A stretch of DNA of 64,000 bases from JAJDXW01 sp965202895 (GCA_965202895.1 OZ241901.1:248001-312000); one strand, 5' to 3'. Numbered from the stretch's first letter, positions 33,971-43,868 are shown. Notes: generated by a model from the letters alone, not told the origin. Program-made: numbers and translations.

Positions 33971-35481
33971 TGGACGAGAGGGACGAAGCATTGGACCAGG
34001 ACGTCACGAAGCATTCGGCCGCACGCATCGCGGCGGAGGTCGGCAAGCGCACGGTGAGCGCCCGCGAGGTCGTCGAGGCGGTGCTCGCCCGGGTGGAGGC
34101 GGTCAACCCGACCCTGAACGCCATCTGCACCCTGAACGACGCGGCGCTCGACGAGGCGGACGCGGTCGATCGCCGGCTCGCCGCCCGTGCGCCGCCGCGA
34201 CCGCTCGAAGGGGTGCCGGTGGTCGTCAAGGACAACATCTTCACCCGGGGGATCCGCACGACCTTCGGCTCGAAGATCCTGGAGCACGACGTCCCGGAAG
34301 AGGATTCCATCTGCGTCGAACGGCTGCGGGCCGCGGGCGCGATCGTGCTCGGAAAGACCAATACCCCCGAGTTCGCCCACGACGTCAACACCTCGAACCC
34401 CGTATTCGGCGCCACCCGCAACCCTTGGGACGTGAACCGCACCGCCGGGGGATCGAGCGGGGGCACCGCCGCCGCCGTTGCGGGACGGCTGGCGCCGGCG
34501 GGCCTCGGGACGGACCTCGGGGGTTCGATACGCGTCCCCTCCTCCTTCAACGGCCTCGTCGGGATCCGCCCGGCTCCGGGGCGGGTGGCGTTCTATCCGA
34601 CCGAGTTCGGCTGGGACACGCTGGTCGCCCACGTCCAGGGTCCGATGGCCCGGACGGTCGAGGACGTCGGCCTGCTGCTGGACGTGCTCTCCGGACCGGA
34701 CGACCGGGACCCGATGTCGCTGCCCGAACAGGACGTGGACTTCGCGGCGGCGGCGGCCTCCGTCCGGCCGGACGACCTCGCCGGCACGCGGCTCGCCCTC
34801 GGCATCGACCTCGGCGGGCTCGTGCCGGTCGATCCCGAGGTCGAGGCGCTGGTGCGCGCGGCGGGGCGCGACCTCGCGGCGCTCGGCTGCGAGGTGAACG
34901 AGACGTTCTTCGACACCTCCGGGCTCGCCGGGATCATCTTCGGCACCCGCGGCTTCGGGATGATCGCGCGCTACGCCGAGCGCTACGAACGTCACCGCGA
35001 CGTCATGACCCGCCCGCTCGTCAACCAGATCGAGGCGGCCCGGGACGTGGACGTGGAGGCGGTGGCCCGGGCCGAACGCCTCCGGACCGACTACTGGCAT
35101 CGGGTGCGGGCGCTTCTCGCGCGCCATGAGTTCATCCTGACCCCGGCGGTCGGGGCTCCGCCGTTCCGGCTCGACCGGCCCCTTCCCGACGAGGTCGGGG
35201 GCCGCAAGGTCGAACGCTACTACGACGTCTTTCTCACCGCGTATGCGTTCTCGGTGACCGGGCTCCCCGCGATGTCGATCCCCTGCGGCTTCACGAACGA
35301 GGGGCTCCCCGTCGGCCTGCAGGTCGTGGGGCCGAGGCTGCGCGAAGACCTCCTGCTCCGGTTCGCGGCCTCGTTCGCCGCCGCCCGCCCCGAACACTAC
35401 CGGAGCCCCGAGGTCGATCTCGCGGCGGCGAAACCCGTCGCGGACGCATTCTCGAGCCCCGGCCTCGTCGTCCGCCAGTAG
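33970..35481 (+). CDS. Amidase (amidase-signature family)
   Basis: A 503-aa amide hydrolase. The Lys-cisSer-Ser triad is visible: Lys in VPVVVKDNIFTRGI, and the two serines in the Gly/Ser-rich block from TAGGSSGGTAAAVAG to LGTDLGGSIRVPSSFNG. It is similar in length to aryl/aliphatic amidases and GatA-like proteins, but no GatB/GatC genes are near. The start codon overlaps the SnoaL gene stop, so both are made together. With the transporter upstream it may hydrolyse an imported amide (inference). Confidence 0.92.
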   Translation: MDERDEALDQDVTKHSAARIAAEVGKRTVSAREVVEAVLARVEAVNPTLNAICTLNDAALDEADAVDRRLAARAPPRPLEGVPVVVKDNIFTRGIRTTFGSKILEHDVPEEDSICVERLRAAGAIVLGKTNTPEFAHDVNTSNPVFGATRNPWDVNRTAGGSSGGTAAAVAGRLAPAGLGTDLGGSIRVPSSFNGLVGIRPAPGRVAFYPTEFGWDTLVAHVQGPMARTVEDVGLLLDVLSGPDDRDPMSLPEQDVDFAAAAASVRPDDLAGTRLALGIDLGGLVPVDPEVEALVRAAGRDLAALGCEVNETFFDTSGLAGIIFGTRGFGMIARYAERYERHRDVMTRPLVNQIEAARDVDVEAVARAERLRTDYWHRVRALLARHEFILTPAVGAPPFRLDRPLPDEVGGRKVERYYDVFLTAYAFSVTGLPAMSIPCGFTNEGLPVGLQVVGPRLREDLLLRFAASFAAARPEHYRSPEVDLAAAKPVADAFSSPGLVVRQ

Positions 35482-35584
35482 CTCCGCACCGGGGTTCCGG
35501 CCGGTCGAATCCGGCCGCTCCGGGCGCGTTGCCCGCGCCGATTCCTCCTTGCCGGCATGGGAGAAGCCGGCGCGGGACGGCCGT

Positions 35585-36298
35585 CTATGGGTGCGTATCT
35601 TCCGGGTCGCCGCCCTGCCGGTCGAGCTCGGCGAACAGCTCGTTCAAGGAGAGTGAGAATTCGGGCAGCACGGCGTCTCCGGACAGCGTATCTTCGCGGC
35701 GCAGAACGGTGGAATCTCGGGGACTGGTGTATACCGTGACGGTGCGGGCTTCGGGATCGACCAACCAGACCAGACGGACGCCGGCCCCGAAGTACTCCTG
35801 ACGCTTGCGGGCCATTTCCGGAGCCGTATTCCCGGCACTGATCACCTCCACGGCCAGATCGGGGGCCAGATCGGGAATCGGGGTGTCCGGCACGCGCCGC
35901 TCGGGAAGGCGAGCCCACGAGACGAACGCCACGTCGGGAACACGCACCAGTCCGGCGGCCAGGCGCATCATGCCGTCAGGCGCCGTCACCAAGCCGAGGT
36001 TGCGTCGTCCGACAAAGCCGCGTAGCGCCTCGATCAGCGCCCCGGCCAGCAGAGATTCGCGGAACCCCGCGGCTTTCTCCACCAGTACGCCGTCCACCAG
36101 CTCGCACAAGCGGCCCTCACGATCATGCGCGTGGAGGAGATCCTCCTCGGTCGCGGCCCCCGGCGCCGGACATGGCCCCACTCGATCGAGCGCAATGCCT
36201 CCCAACCGATCCAGCAAACGAGCCAAGGGGTCCGGGACGGCCGATGCACCCGGCGCCGAGGTCACACCGTACTCCTCCGCATCACCCGCCTTCTGCAC
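35585..36298 (-). CDS. Uma2 family (DUF820) PD-(D/E)XK nuclease-like protein
   Basis: A 237-aa Uma2-type protein. Expected landmarks are present: CELVDGVLVEKAAGF, VRVPDVAFVSWARLPE, APDLAVEVISAGNTAPEMAR and GVRLVWLVDPEARTV. D of PDVAF, and the E-V-x-S strand correspond to the metal-binding PD-(D/E)XK core. Despite the nuclease fold, the biological role of Uma2 proteins is not established. It is a lone gene converging with the amidase gene. The last 40 residues are rich in leucine and acidic residues. Confidence 0.88.
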   Translation of the reverse strand: MQKAGDAEEYGVTSAPGASAVPDPLARLLDRLGGIALDRVGPCPAPGAATEEDLLHAHDREGRLCELVDGVLVEKAAGFRESLLAGALIEALRGFVGRRNLGLVTAPDGMMRLAAGLVRVPDVAFVSWARLPERRVPDTPIPDLAPDLAVEVISAGNTAPEMARKRQEYFGAGVRLVWLVDPEARTVTVYTSPRDSTVLRREDTLSGDAVLPEFSLSLNELFAELDRQGGDPEDTHP

Positions 36299-36381
36299 GT
36301 TCCTTCCCGCCTGAACTGGGGCCGATTATAGTCCGTCCGCAAGCGACGGGAGGTCTCCATCCGCATGAGCGACGAGCTGGC

Positions 36382-39063
36382 ATGGCCGTGTTTCTGAAGT
36401 GGTTCGGCCGGGCGGCGCTCGCCCTCCTCGTGCTGGTCGGGGCGGCGGCGGGAGGCGGCTACCTGTGGCTCCGGGGGTCGCTCCCCGAGATCGACGGTGA
36501 GCGCGCCGCTTCCGGCCTCGCCGCACCGGTGGAGGTGGTGCGCGACCGGCACGGCGTCCCGCACGTGCTCGCCCGAAACGAGGAGGACGCCCTCTTCGCC
36601 CTCGGCTACGTCCACGCCCAGGACCGGCTGTGGCAGATGGAGATGAATCGGCGGATCGGCGCGGGCCGCCTCGCCGAGGTCCTGGGGGCGCCCGCCCTCG
36701 CCACCGACCGCCTGCTGCGGGTGCTCGGCCTCCGCCACCGGGCGAAGGCCGCCCTGGCCCACCTCTCCCCCGGCGCGCGGGGCCGGATCGACGCCTATGT
36801 CCGTGGGGTCAACGCGTGGATGGAGGGGAGGACGGGTCCGCTGCCCCCCGAATTCCTCATTCTCGGGTTCGAGCCCGAGCCCTGGACGGCGGTCGATACC
36901 GTGGTGTGGGCCAAGGTGATGGCGCTCGACCTCGGGCGCGAGTGGACCCGCGACCTCATGCGGCTCCGGATGTCGGCCTTCCTCGCGCCGGACCGGATCC
37001 TCGACTTCTATACCCCCTACCACGAGGACCGGCCCCGGGGCGTCCAGCTTCCCGCGTCGCCGCCCGCCGCCCCGGCGGGCGGCCGCTCCGTGCCGGATGC
37101 GCGCCCCGAACCGCCTTCGGGCGAGGACCGCGCCTCGCCTTCCCCGGGAAGCGCGGCACGCCTCGACCTCGGCTCGGCCGCCGCGCGGTTCCGGCCCGGC
37201 GCGGATCGCGAACCCCCGCTCGACGAGCGCTCGCGCCGCGTACCCGGGCGCGCTCCGCCGGGAACCCTGCCGGCCGTCGGGCAGGGGGGCCGGCTCGGCG
37301 CCGGCGTGGAGCCGCCGCGCCGCGCCTCCGCGGCCTCCGCGCCGGCGGGCTTCCTGCTCCGGCCCGCGAGCGGCCATCCCGGCTCCAACGGCTGGGCGGT
37401 GAGCGGTGAGCGGAGCGCGACGGGCAAGCCGTTCCTCGCGAACGACCCCCACCTCGGCCTCACCGTACCCTCGGTGTGGTACTTCGTCCACCTCTCCTGG
37501 CCGGGCCGCGACCTCGTCGGGGCGACCTTCCCCGGCATGCCGGTCGTGGTGCTCGGGCACAACGGCCGGGCCGCGTGGGGCTTCACCAACACCGGGGCGG
37601 ACACCCAGGACCTCTTCCTCGAGAAGCTCGATCCGGAAGACCCCGCGCGCTACCTGGCGCCGGACGGCTACCGCCGGTTCGAGGTGCGGCGCGAGGTGAT
37701 CGAGGTGAAGGACGGCGACGACGCGGTGGTGCACGTCCGGGAGAGCCGGCACGGCCCGGTGCTCGACGATGCGTCGGCCTCGGCGGCCCGTGCATCGCCG
37801 CCCGGCCACGTGTTCGCCCTCGAATGGACCGCCCTGCGCGACGACGACCTCACCCTGGAGGCCGGACTCGGCCTGCCCGAAGCGCGGGACTGGGCGAGCT
37901 TCGTCGAGAGCCTGCGGGACTTCCATTCCCCGCCGCTGAACGTCTGCTACGCGGACGTCGACGGCAACATCGGGTTCCTCGTCTCCGGCCGGGTCCCGAT
38001 ACGGCCCCGGCCGGGGTCGGGGCCGGGGTCGGGGTCGGACCGGGTGCGGCCGGGGACCGTTCCCCGTCCGGGATGGAGCGGGGACCACGACTGGCTCGGC
38101 TTCGTGCCCTCCGAAGCCCTGCCCCTCGTGTACAACCCGCCCGGCGGAGCCGTGGTGACCGCCAACCACGCGGTGACCGCCGACGACCATCCGTATCCCC
38201 TCACGTCCGAATGGGCCGCGGGCTTCCGGGCGGAGCGGATCATCGAACGGCTCGCGGCCCGGCCGCGGCATGACGCCGAGAGCTTCGGCTCGCTCCAGCA
38301 GGACCGCGTATCGCCGTTCGCGCGGGCGCTCCTGCCGCGGCTTCGCGCCGTCCCGCTCGGAGAGGAGGCGGGGCCGCTCGCGCGGCGCGCCCGCGGCCTG
38401 CTCGAGACGTGGGACGGCGGCATGGACCCCGACCGTCCCGAGCCGCTCGTCTTCCAGGCCTGGATCTGGGCGTTCGGCCGTCTCGTGACCGCCGACGAGC
38501 TGGGTCCCGTCCAGCGGGAGGCGTGGGGGCGGAAGGGGGCGTTCATCCGCCGGATCCTCGAGACGCGGGAGGTCTGGTGCGACGACGTCCGTACCGGCCC
38601 GGTCGAGGGCTGCGACGAGATGCTCGCGCGGGCGCTCGGGCGGGCGGTGCGCCGCATCGCCGAGCGTCAGGGGGACGACCCGGCCGGCTGGCGCTGGGGG
38701 CGGGAACACGTCGCGGTGGCCGAGCACCGACCGCTCGGAAGCTCGCCCCTCGCGCGCCTGTTCAACCTGCGCGGCCCGGCCCCGGGCGGCATCTACACCG
38801 TCAACGCGTTCGAGTTCAGCCCCCTCGACGACGATGAGCCCTTCGTGTCCCGCAACGGGCCGAGCCTCCGGGCCGTCTACGACCTCTCCGACCTCGACCG
38901 GTCGCGGTTCATGCACTCGACCGGGCAGTCCGGGAACGTGCTCTCGCCCCTCTACGACAGCTTCGAGGAGGACTGGCGCAAGGGCGGGTACGTGACGATT
39001 CCCACGCGGCGCGAAGCGTTCGAGGAGGGCGCCCTCGGCCGCCTCCGTCTCGTGCCGCCCTGA
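36382..39063 (+). CDS. Penicillin acylase family protein
   Basis: An 893-aa precursor of an Ntn-hydrolase that cleaves amides (beta-lactam side chains, acyl-homoserine lactones or other acyl amides). An N-terminal hydrophobic segment (about 9-30) anchors or exports it. The alpha-chain core has VVRDRHGVPHVLARNEEDAL and GYVHAQDRLWQMEMNRRIGA. Self-cleavage should fall between G334 and S335 (GHPGSNGWAVSG), freeing the catalytic Ser; FLANDPHLGLTVPSVWY and HNGRAAWGFTNTGAD follow. Between about 222 and 330 lies a long Pro/Ala/Arg-rich linker, longer than usual. Confidence 0.92.
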   Translation: MAVFLKWFGRAALALLVLVGAAAGGGYLWLRGSLPEIDGERAASGLAAPVEVVRDRHGVPHVLARNEEDALFALGYVHAQDRLWQMEMNRRIGAGRLAEVLGAPALATDRLLRVLGLRHRAKAALAHLSPGARGRIDAYVRGVNAWMEGRTGPLPPEFLILGFEPEPWTAVDTVVWAKVMALDLGREWTRDLMRLRMSAFLAPDRILDFYTPYHEDRPRGVQLPASPPAAPAGGRSVPDARPEPPSGEDRASPSPGSAARLDLGSAAARFRPGADREPPLDERSRRVPGRAPPGTLPAVGQGGRLGAGVEPPRRASAASAPAGFLLRPASGHPGSNGWAVSGERSATGKPFLANDPHLGLTVPSVWYFVHLSWPGRDLVGATFPGMPVVVLGHNGRAAWGFTNTGADTQDLFLEKLDPEDPARYLAPDGYRRFEVRREVIEVKDGDDAVVHVRESRHGPVLDDASASAARASPPGHVFALEWTALRDDDLTLEAGLGLPEARDWASFVESLRDFHSPPLNVCYADVDGNIGFLVSGRVPIRPRPGSGPGSGSDRVRPGTVPRPGWSGDHDWLGFVPSEALPLVYNPPGGAVVTANHAVTADDHPYPLTSEWAAGFRAERIIERLAARPRHDAESFGSLQQDRVSPFARALLPRLRAVPLGEEAGPLARRARGLLETWDGGMDPDRPEPLVFQAWIWAFGRLVTADELGPVQREAWGRKGAFIRRILETREVWCDDVRTGPVEGCDEMLARALGRAVRRIAERQGDDPAGWRWGREHVAVAEHRPLGSSPLARLFNLRGPAPGGIYTVNAFEFSPLDDDEPFVSRNGPSLRAVYDLSDLDRSRFMHSTGQSGNVLSPLYDSFEEDWRKGGYVTIPTRREAFEEGALGRLRLVPP

Positions 39064-39145
39064 GCGGGGCCGCCGGCCTTCGCCCGCCGGCTCGGCCCCG
39101 TCCGCCGCCCCCTCCGCCGGCCGGGCGGAGGTGCGAGCGACCCCG

Positions 39146-40075
39146 CTACGGCGCGTCGCGGTGGGAGAACATCGGCTCCCCCGGAACGTCCAGCTCCGCG
39201 GTGAGGACGTGGCCGGAGCCGGACTCCGTGATGTAGAGGGTCCGGTTCTCCGGCCCGCCGTAGGCGAGGTTCGTGACCCCCGGGCCGGTCGGGGCGGTGA
39301 TGCAGGCGACCGGCTCCCCGGACGGGCTCAGCAGCCACGTCCGGCCGGCTCCGTGCTGGACCACCGAGAGGTTGCCGGCCGCGTCCATCGCCATCCCGTC
39401 CGGGCCTCCGCTCCCGCCTTGGAGCTGGACGAAGAGGCCGACCTTGAACGGCCGTCCCTCCGGATCGAAGGGCATCCGCCAGACCGCGTTCGCACGGGTC
39501 ACCGCGATGTAGAGCATCGACTCGTCGCGGGCCATGACGAGCCCGTTGGGGCTCGGGACGGTGTCGATCAGGCATTCGAGGCGGCCGTCCGCAGCCCGGT
39601 GACACCACACCCGGCCGGTCGGGTCGTGCAGGCCGGTGAGGCCCTGGTCGGTGAAGTAGAGGTCGCCGTTCGACGCGAAGAAGAGGTCGTTGAAGCCCTT
39701 GAAGTCCGGGAAGCGGTCCCGGTCGAGGAAGGGCTCGATCCTCCCGTTCATCGGGTCCAGCACCATGATCCCCTTCACGAAATCGGCGATGAAGACCCGG
39801 CCGTCGCGGTGGATCGCGAGCCCGTTCGGCTGGCCGTCGTACTGCGCGGCCACGTCCCAGCCCCCGGCCGGGCCGACCCGGAAGACGCGCCCGTGCGCGA
39901 TGTCGACGAGCCACAGGTTCCCGTCCCGGTCGAACGACGGCCCTTCGAGAAAGGCGCCCACCGGCCCGCGGGCCTGGCGGCGGGCCCACGCGGACGGTCG
40001 TTCCGAGAGGTCCAGCTCCTTCGGCACCCGGGTGAACGGCTTCGCCTCGATGACGGGCGGGGGGGTGAAGAACAT
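39146..40075 (-). CDS. SMP-30/gluconolactonase-like protein
   Basis: A 309-aa six-bladed beta-propeller of the SMP-30/gluconolactonase/LRE group, metal-dependent lactone hydrolases. Blades are marked by EGPSFDRDGNLWLVDIAHGR, NGLAIHRDGRVFIADF, NDLFFASNGDLYFTDQG, PSPNGLVMARDESMLYIAVT and GGPDGMAMDAAGNLSVV. E of EGPSFD, N of PNGL and D of GGPDG are the expected metal ligands. GGAGG precedes the ATG. It diverges from the FAH gene, so both could belong to a sugar-acid or lactone pathway. Confidence 0.9.
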   Translation of the reverse strand: MFFTPPPVIEAKPFTRVPKELDLSERPSAWARRQARGPVGAFLEGPSFDRDGNLWLVDIAHGRVFRVGPAGGWDVAAQYDGQPNGLAIHRDGRVFIADFVKGIMVLDPMNGRIEPFLDRDRFPDFKGFNDLFFASNGDLYFTDQGLTGLHDPTGRVWCHRAADGRLECLIDTVPSPNGLVMARDESMLYIAVTRANAVWRMPFDPEGRPFKVGLFVQLQGGSGGPDGMAMDAAGNLSVVQHGAGRTWLLSPSGEPVACITAPTGPGVTNLAYGGPENRTLYITESGSGHVLTAELDVPGEPMFSHRDAP

Positions 40076-40176
40076 GGCGCATCCTCCAGTCGGGGTGGTG
40101 GCGAACCTCGATCTTCACCGTTTGATCTCCCGCCCTCAAACCGGTTCAATCCGCGGGTTCCGTTCCGGAGCCTCCC

Positions 40177-40929
40177 ATGAGCGCGAGCCCTGCTTCCGTC
40201 GCCCCGGCCGCCGGTATCGGCGCCGGAGACCGCGATCCGCCCGCCGGCTTCGTCATCCCCGCCCCGGCCGTCCCCTCGCTTCCGGTGGCCGGAACCGCCC
40301 GGCGCTTCCCGGTGCGCCGGGTGTACTGCGTGGGCCGGAACTACGCCGCCCACGCCATCGAGATGGGGCACGATCCCGACCGCGAGGACCCCTTCTTCTT
40401 CCAGAAGAACCCCGACGGGCTGGTTCCGGGCGGCGGGGCCTTCCCCTACCCCGCGGCGACGGGCGACGTCCACCACGAGATCGAGCTGGTCGTCGCCCTC
40501 GCGAGCGGCGGCGCCGGCATCACGGTCGGGGAGGCCCTCTCGCACGTGTACGGCTACGCGGTCGGGATCGACATGACCCGCCGCGACCTCCAGGCGGCGG
40601 CCAAGCGGGCGGGCCGCCCCTGGGAGGTCGCGAAGGCGTTCGAGCACGCGGCGCCGTGCTCGGCCGTCGCCCCGGCCGCCGCCATCGGCCATCCGAGCCG
40701 GGGCGCCGTCACCCTCGAGGTGAACGGCGAGGAGCGCCAGCGCGGCGATCTCGCCCAGCTCATCTGGAAGGCGCCGGAGATCATCTCGTACCTGTCGGGG
40801 CTCTTCACCCTCGCGGCCGGCGACCTCGTCTTCACCGGCACCCCGTCCGGGGTCGGGCCGGTGGCGCGCGGCGACCGGCTGCGGGGGCGGGTCGCCGGGG
40901 TCGGCGAGATCGAGGTGGAGGTGGTCTGA
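40177..40929 (+). CDS. Fumarylacetoacetate hydrolase family protein
   Basis: A 250-aa FAH-fold hydrolase. YCVGRNYAAHAIEMGHD, the metal-binding VHHEIELVVAL and HVYGYAVGIDMTRRDLQAAA are present. RPWEVAKAFEHAAP and DLVFTGTPSGVGPVARGD match the fumarylpyruvate-hydrolase side of the family. It likely cleaves or decarboxylates a 2,4-diketo acid or related dienoate in an aromatic or sugar-acid pathway. No other ring-cleavage genes are adjacent, so the substrate stays open. Confidence 0.9.
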   Translation: MSASPASVAPAAGIGAGDRDPPAGFVIPAPAVPSLPVAGTARRFPVRRVYCVGRNYAAHAIEMGHDPDREDPFFFQKNPDGLVPGGGAFPYPAATGDVHHEIELVVALASGGAGITVGEALSHVYGYAVGIDMTRRDLQAAAKRAGRPWEVAKAFEHAAPCSAVAPAAAIGHPSRGAVTLEVNGEERQRGDLAQLIWKAPEIISYLSGLFTLAAGDLVFTGTPSGVGPVARGDRLRGRVAGVGEIEVEVV

Positions 40930-41131
40930 CCCGATCCGTCGGCATTGCCCCGGAGGGGTCCGCCGACCTGGACGGTCCGGCGGCCTCGCCGGTGACCGGA
41001 GACGGGGACGTTCTCGAAACAGGCGGTGCGGCGGATTTCCGGCTCGCCGCTCCGAGGGGATTCCGGGAACCGCTCGCGGCCGTTCCCTTCGATCCCGATC
41101 CCCGCCGAACCGAAGGAAGGAAGACATCGCG

Positions 41132-42007
41132 ATGAGCGCCCCCATGACCGAAATGGCCCCCATCCGCTTCGGCGACCTCGAGGTCGCGCGGGTGGAGGAG
41201 ATGGTCTGGACGGTGAGCCCGCGCTATCTCTACGCGGGGGTTCCGAACGAACGCTTCGAGCCCTACCGGGACTGGCTCCTGCCCCACTTCTCGACCGAGG
41301 ACTTCAAGTGGCGGCTCAGCATCCACACCTTCGTGGTGCGGACCCCCCACCACACGATCGTGGTCGATACCTGCGTCGGCAACGACCGCAGGCGGAGCCT
41401 TCCGATCTGGAACCGCATGAACACCGACTACCTCGGGCGCCTCGCCGCGGCCGGCGTGGTCCCGGAGGAGGTGGACTACGTCTTCTGCACCCACATGCAC
41501 GTCGATCACGTCGGCTGGAACACGCGGCTCGAGAACGGCCGCTTCGTGCCCACCTTCCCGAACGCGAGGTACCTCTTCCACCGCACCGAGTGGGAGCACT
41601 GGAAGGAGACCGAGGAAGAGATCCAGGCCGAGGTGGTGAAGGACAGCCTCCTCCCCATCGTGGATGCGGGACTCGCGGAGATGGTCGAGAGCGGCCACGT
41701 GATCGAGGACGGGGTGCGCCTTCTCCCCACTCCCGGCCACACCCCGGGGCACTGCAGCCTCGTGCTCGGCACGAAGGAGGCCGGCGACGCGGTCATCACC
41801 GGCGATCTCATCCACCACCCGTTCCTGGTGGCGGAGCCGGACTGGCCGTCGCGGGTGTGCTGGGACCCGGAGATGGCGGTTCGCACCCGGCGCGAGTTCG
41901 TCGAACGCTACGCCGACACCGCTACCCGGGTGCTCGGGACGCATTTCGCGCCCCCGACCGCGGTGCGGATCGAGAGCGGGCCGGGAGGCTGCCGCGTCGC
42001 CTTCTGA
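41132..42007 (+). CDS. MBL fold metallo-hydrolase
   Basis: A 291-aa metallo-beta-lactamase-fold enzyme. Zinc ligands are in FCTHMHVDHVGWN (H-x-H-x-D-H), LPTPGHTPGHCSLVL, VITGDLIHHPF and LGTHFAPP. The N-terminal part, with RLSIHTFVVRTPHHTIVVDT, resembles the quorum-quenching lactonase and organophosphate-hydrolase-like group. Substrate unknown. It starts 202 bases after the FAH gene in the same direction, with a GAAGGAAGG site before the ATG. Confidence 0.9.
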   Translation: MSAPMTEMAPIRFGDLEVARVEEMVWTVSPRYLYAGVPNERFEPYRDWLLPHFSTEDFKWRLSIHTFVVRTPHHTIVVDTCVGNDRRRSLPIWNRMNTDYLGRLAAAGVVPEEVDYVFCTHMHVDHVGWNTRLENGRFVPTFPNARYLFHRTEWEHWKETEEEIQAEVVKDSLLPIVDAGLAEMVESGHVIEDGVRLLPTPGHTPGHCSLVLGTKEAGDAVITGDLIHHPFLVAEPDWPSRVCWDPEMAVRTRREFVERYADTATRVLGTHFAPPTAVRIESGPGGCRVAF

Positions 42008-42073
42008 CCCCGCCCCGCGGCCGGCGGCGGCTACGGCGTGCGGCGGCGGCCGTGCGGGACGGAGACCGCGGGC

Positions 42074-42856
42074 TCAGCTCGTGACGAGGCCCCCATCCAC
42101 GTTGTAGCACTGCCCGGTGACGTTGCGGGCGCCGGGCGATGCGAGGAAGACCGCCATCGCCGCGATGTCCGCGGGGTCGTTGGCCCGCCGGAGCGGGATC
42201 GGCTTCACCGCCGCCGCCCTCGCCTCTTCGACGGAGATGCCCTCCTTCTCCGCCCGCTGGGTGACGAGCCGGGTCACCATCTCGGTCATGGTGACGCCGG
42301 GGCAGATCGCGTTGACGTTGAGGTTGTGGCGGGCGAGCTGCTGGGCGGCGGTCCTGGTGAGGCTGATGACCGCACCCTTGCTTGCGGCGTAGGCGGCATT
42401 GGAGGTGCCGGGGAAGCCGCGCCCCGCGATGGAGGCGATGTTGATGATCCGGCCCTCGCGGCGGGGGATCATCTCGCGGGCGGCGCGCTGGAGGCAGAAG
42501 AAGACCCCCTTCGCGTTGACCCGGTGCATCCGGTCCCAGTCTTCCTCGGTGAGGTTCATGATGTACGCGCCGCGGGTCACCCCGGCGTTGTTGACGATCA
42601 CGTCGAGATGCCCGAAGCCGGCCACGACGGCGCCCACCATGCGGTCGATGTCGGCGACGTCGCCCACGTCGGCCTGGACCGCCATCGCCCCGCCGCCTGC
42701 CGCCCGAGCCGCGACGGCCGTCGCGGCGGCCGCGCGCTCGTCGAGGTCGGCGGCGGCGACCCGCGCGCCCGTCTCGGCGAAGGCGAGCGCGATGGCCCGC
42801 CCTATGCCGGTGCCCGCCCCGGTGACCAGTACGGTCCGTGCGTCGTTCGTCGCCAT
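42074..42856 (-). CDS. SDR family NAD-dependent oxidoreductase
   Basis: A 260-aa classical short-chain dehydrogenase. The cofactor loop is TGAGTGIG (12-19), NNAG sits at 89-92, the catalytic residues are S142, Y156 and K160 (INIASIAGRG, AAYAASKGAV), and the C-terminal GQCYNVDGGLVTS is typical. An Asp at the end of the second strand (AAADLDERA) indicates NAD. It resembles 3-oxoacyl-ACP reductase-like sugar or alcohol dehydrogenases. It converges with the MBL gene. Confidence 0.92.
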   Translation of the reverse strand: MATNDARTVLVTGAGTGIGRAIALAFAETGARVAAADLDERAAAATAVAARAAGGGAMAVQADVGDVADIDRMVGAVVAGFGHLDVIVNNAGVTRGAYIMNLTEEDWDRMHRVNAKGVFFCLQRAAREMIPRREGRIINIASIAGRGFPGTSNAAYAASKGAVISLTRTAAQQLARHNLNVNAICPGVTMTEMVTRLVTQRAEKEGISVEEARAAAVKPIPLRRANDPADIAAMAVFLASPGARNVTGQCYNVDGGLVTS

Positions 42857-43043
42857 CGTGAGCCTTCCTCGCTGTCGCCTTTCGATTCACCGGGCGGCCC
42901 CGGACGTTCCGGGACGCCCTCGGGGGTCCGTCGCCGCCGCAGCCCAGGCGGGGGGCTCGAACCGTTCCTCCCGGCCAGGAAAGTACGCAATTCCCGCCGC
43001 TTCCGGGCCGGGCTGCCCGACTCGGGATTCATGCTCCGGCCGC

Positions 43044-43625
43044 TCAGCTCCGGGGCTTGAGCCACGATTCCGACCACGCGAGCACCGCGCTCGAGGACTG
43101 GTGGTCGCCGCGCTTCTCGCGCCAGAGCGCCCCGGCCGCGACCCGGTCGTTGAGGGCGAGCTGGGCGGAGCCGGCCGGGATGAAGGTGGAGAGCACTCCC
43201 AGCGGCCGGCCCGCGGTACCGGGCGGAGCGTTCAGGATGAACGGCTCGATGCAGTCGTACCAGGTCATCCGCACGACGTCTTCATCCGACTCGATGGTCT
43301 CCACGGTGGTGGAGCGCGGGTCGCCTTCGCGGGTGAACACCGCCGGGTGCACCGCTACCCCCTCGTCGGCGAACGGCGGGTGCAGGAGGGTCTCGATCGT
43401 GCGTTGCAGCCAGCGCGCCACCGAGACGTCGTCGCTGTAGATGCGGACCTCCCCGTCCGTCAGCTCGCCCTGCATGAAGAGGGCATGGCCGGCCCCCGCC
43501 GGGCACCACAGCACCCGCCAGTGGCTGGTGCGGTCGGACATCGTCTTCCCGCCGTCGTGGCTCAGGCGGATGAAGGAGTTCTCGCCGGTCATGAGAACCT
43601 GGTGGGTGTCGATGGGAGTGGTCAT
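43044..43625 (-). CDS. Conserved unknown protein
   Basis: A 193-aa soluble protein that I cannot assign. It has regular alternation of strands and loops (SFIRLSHDGGKTMSDR, HWRVLWCPAGAGHALFMQGE, GEVRIYSDDVSVARWL, VVRMTWYDCIEPFILN) consistent with a single beta-rich domain. No signal peptide, metal motif or membrane segment is visible. The ATG at 43623-43625 gives the shortest well-structured start; longer extensions are Arg/Pro-rich. Same strand as the SDR gene, 187 bases apart. Confidence 0.65.
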   Translation of the reverse strand: MTTPIDTHQVLMTGENSFIRLSHDGGKTMSDRTSHWRVLWCPAGAGHALFMQGELTDGEVRIYSDDVSVARWLQRTIETLLHPPFADEGVAVHPAVFTREGDPRSTTVETIESDEDVVRMTWYDCIEPFILNAPPGTAGRPLGVLSTFIPAGSAQLALNDRVAAGALWREKRGDHQSSSAVLAWSESWLKPRS

Positions 43626-43868
43626 GGATGAGAGCCTCCTCGGGCAGGTACCGCGCGCCGCGCGCGAGCCCGAAGGATAACGGCTTGCCGGGCGGGGCGG
43701 GAGCGCCCGTCCGCGGTCGGGACCGGGACAGGGGGTCACGCCGGCCGGGGCCGGGCCGCGGATGCGGTCCCGTCCAGGTGCGAGGTTGCCGGCGCGTTCC
43801 CGGGTCCGCGTCTCCTGGCGATTTCCTGCCGCGGACGCAAGCCGGATGAGACGAGCGGGTCGGGTCCA

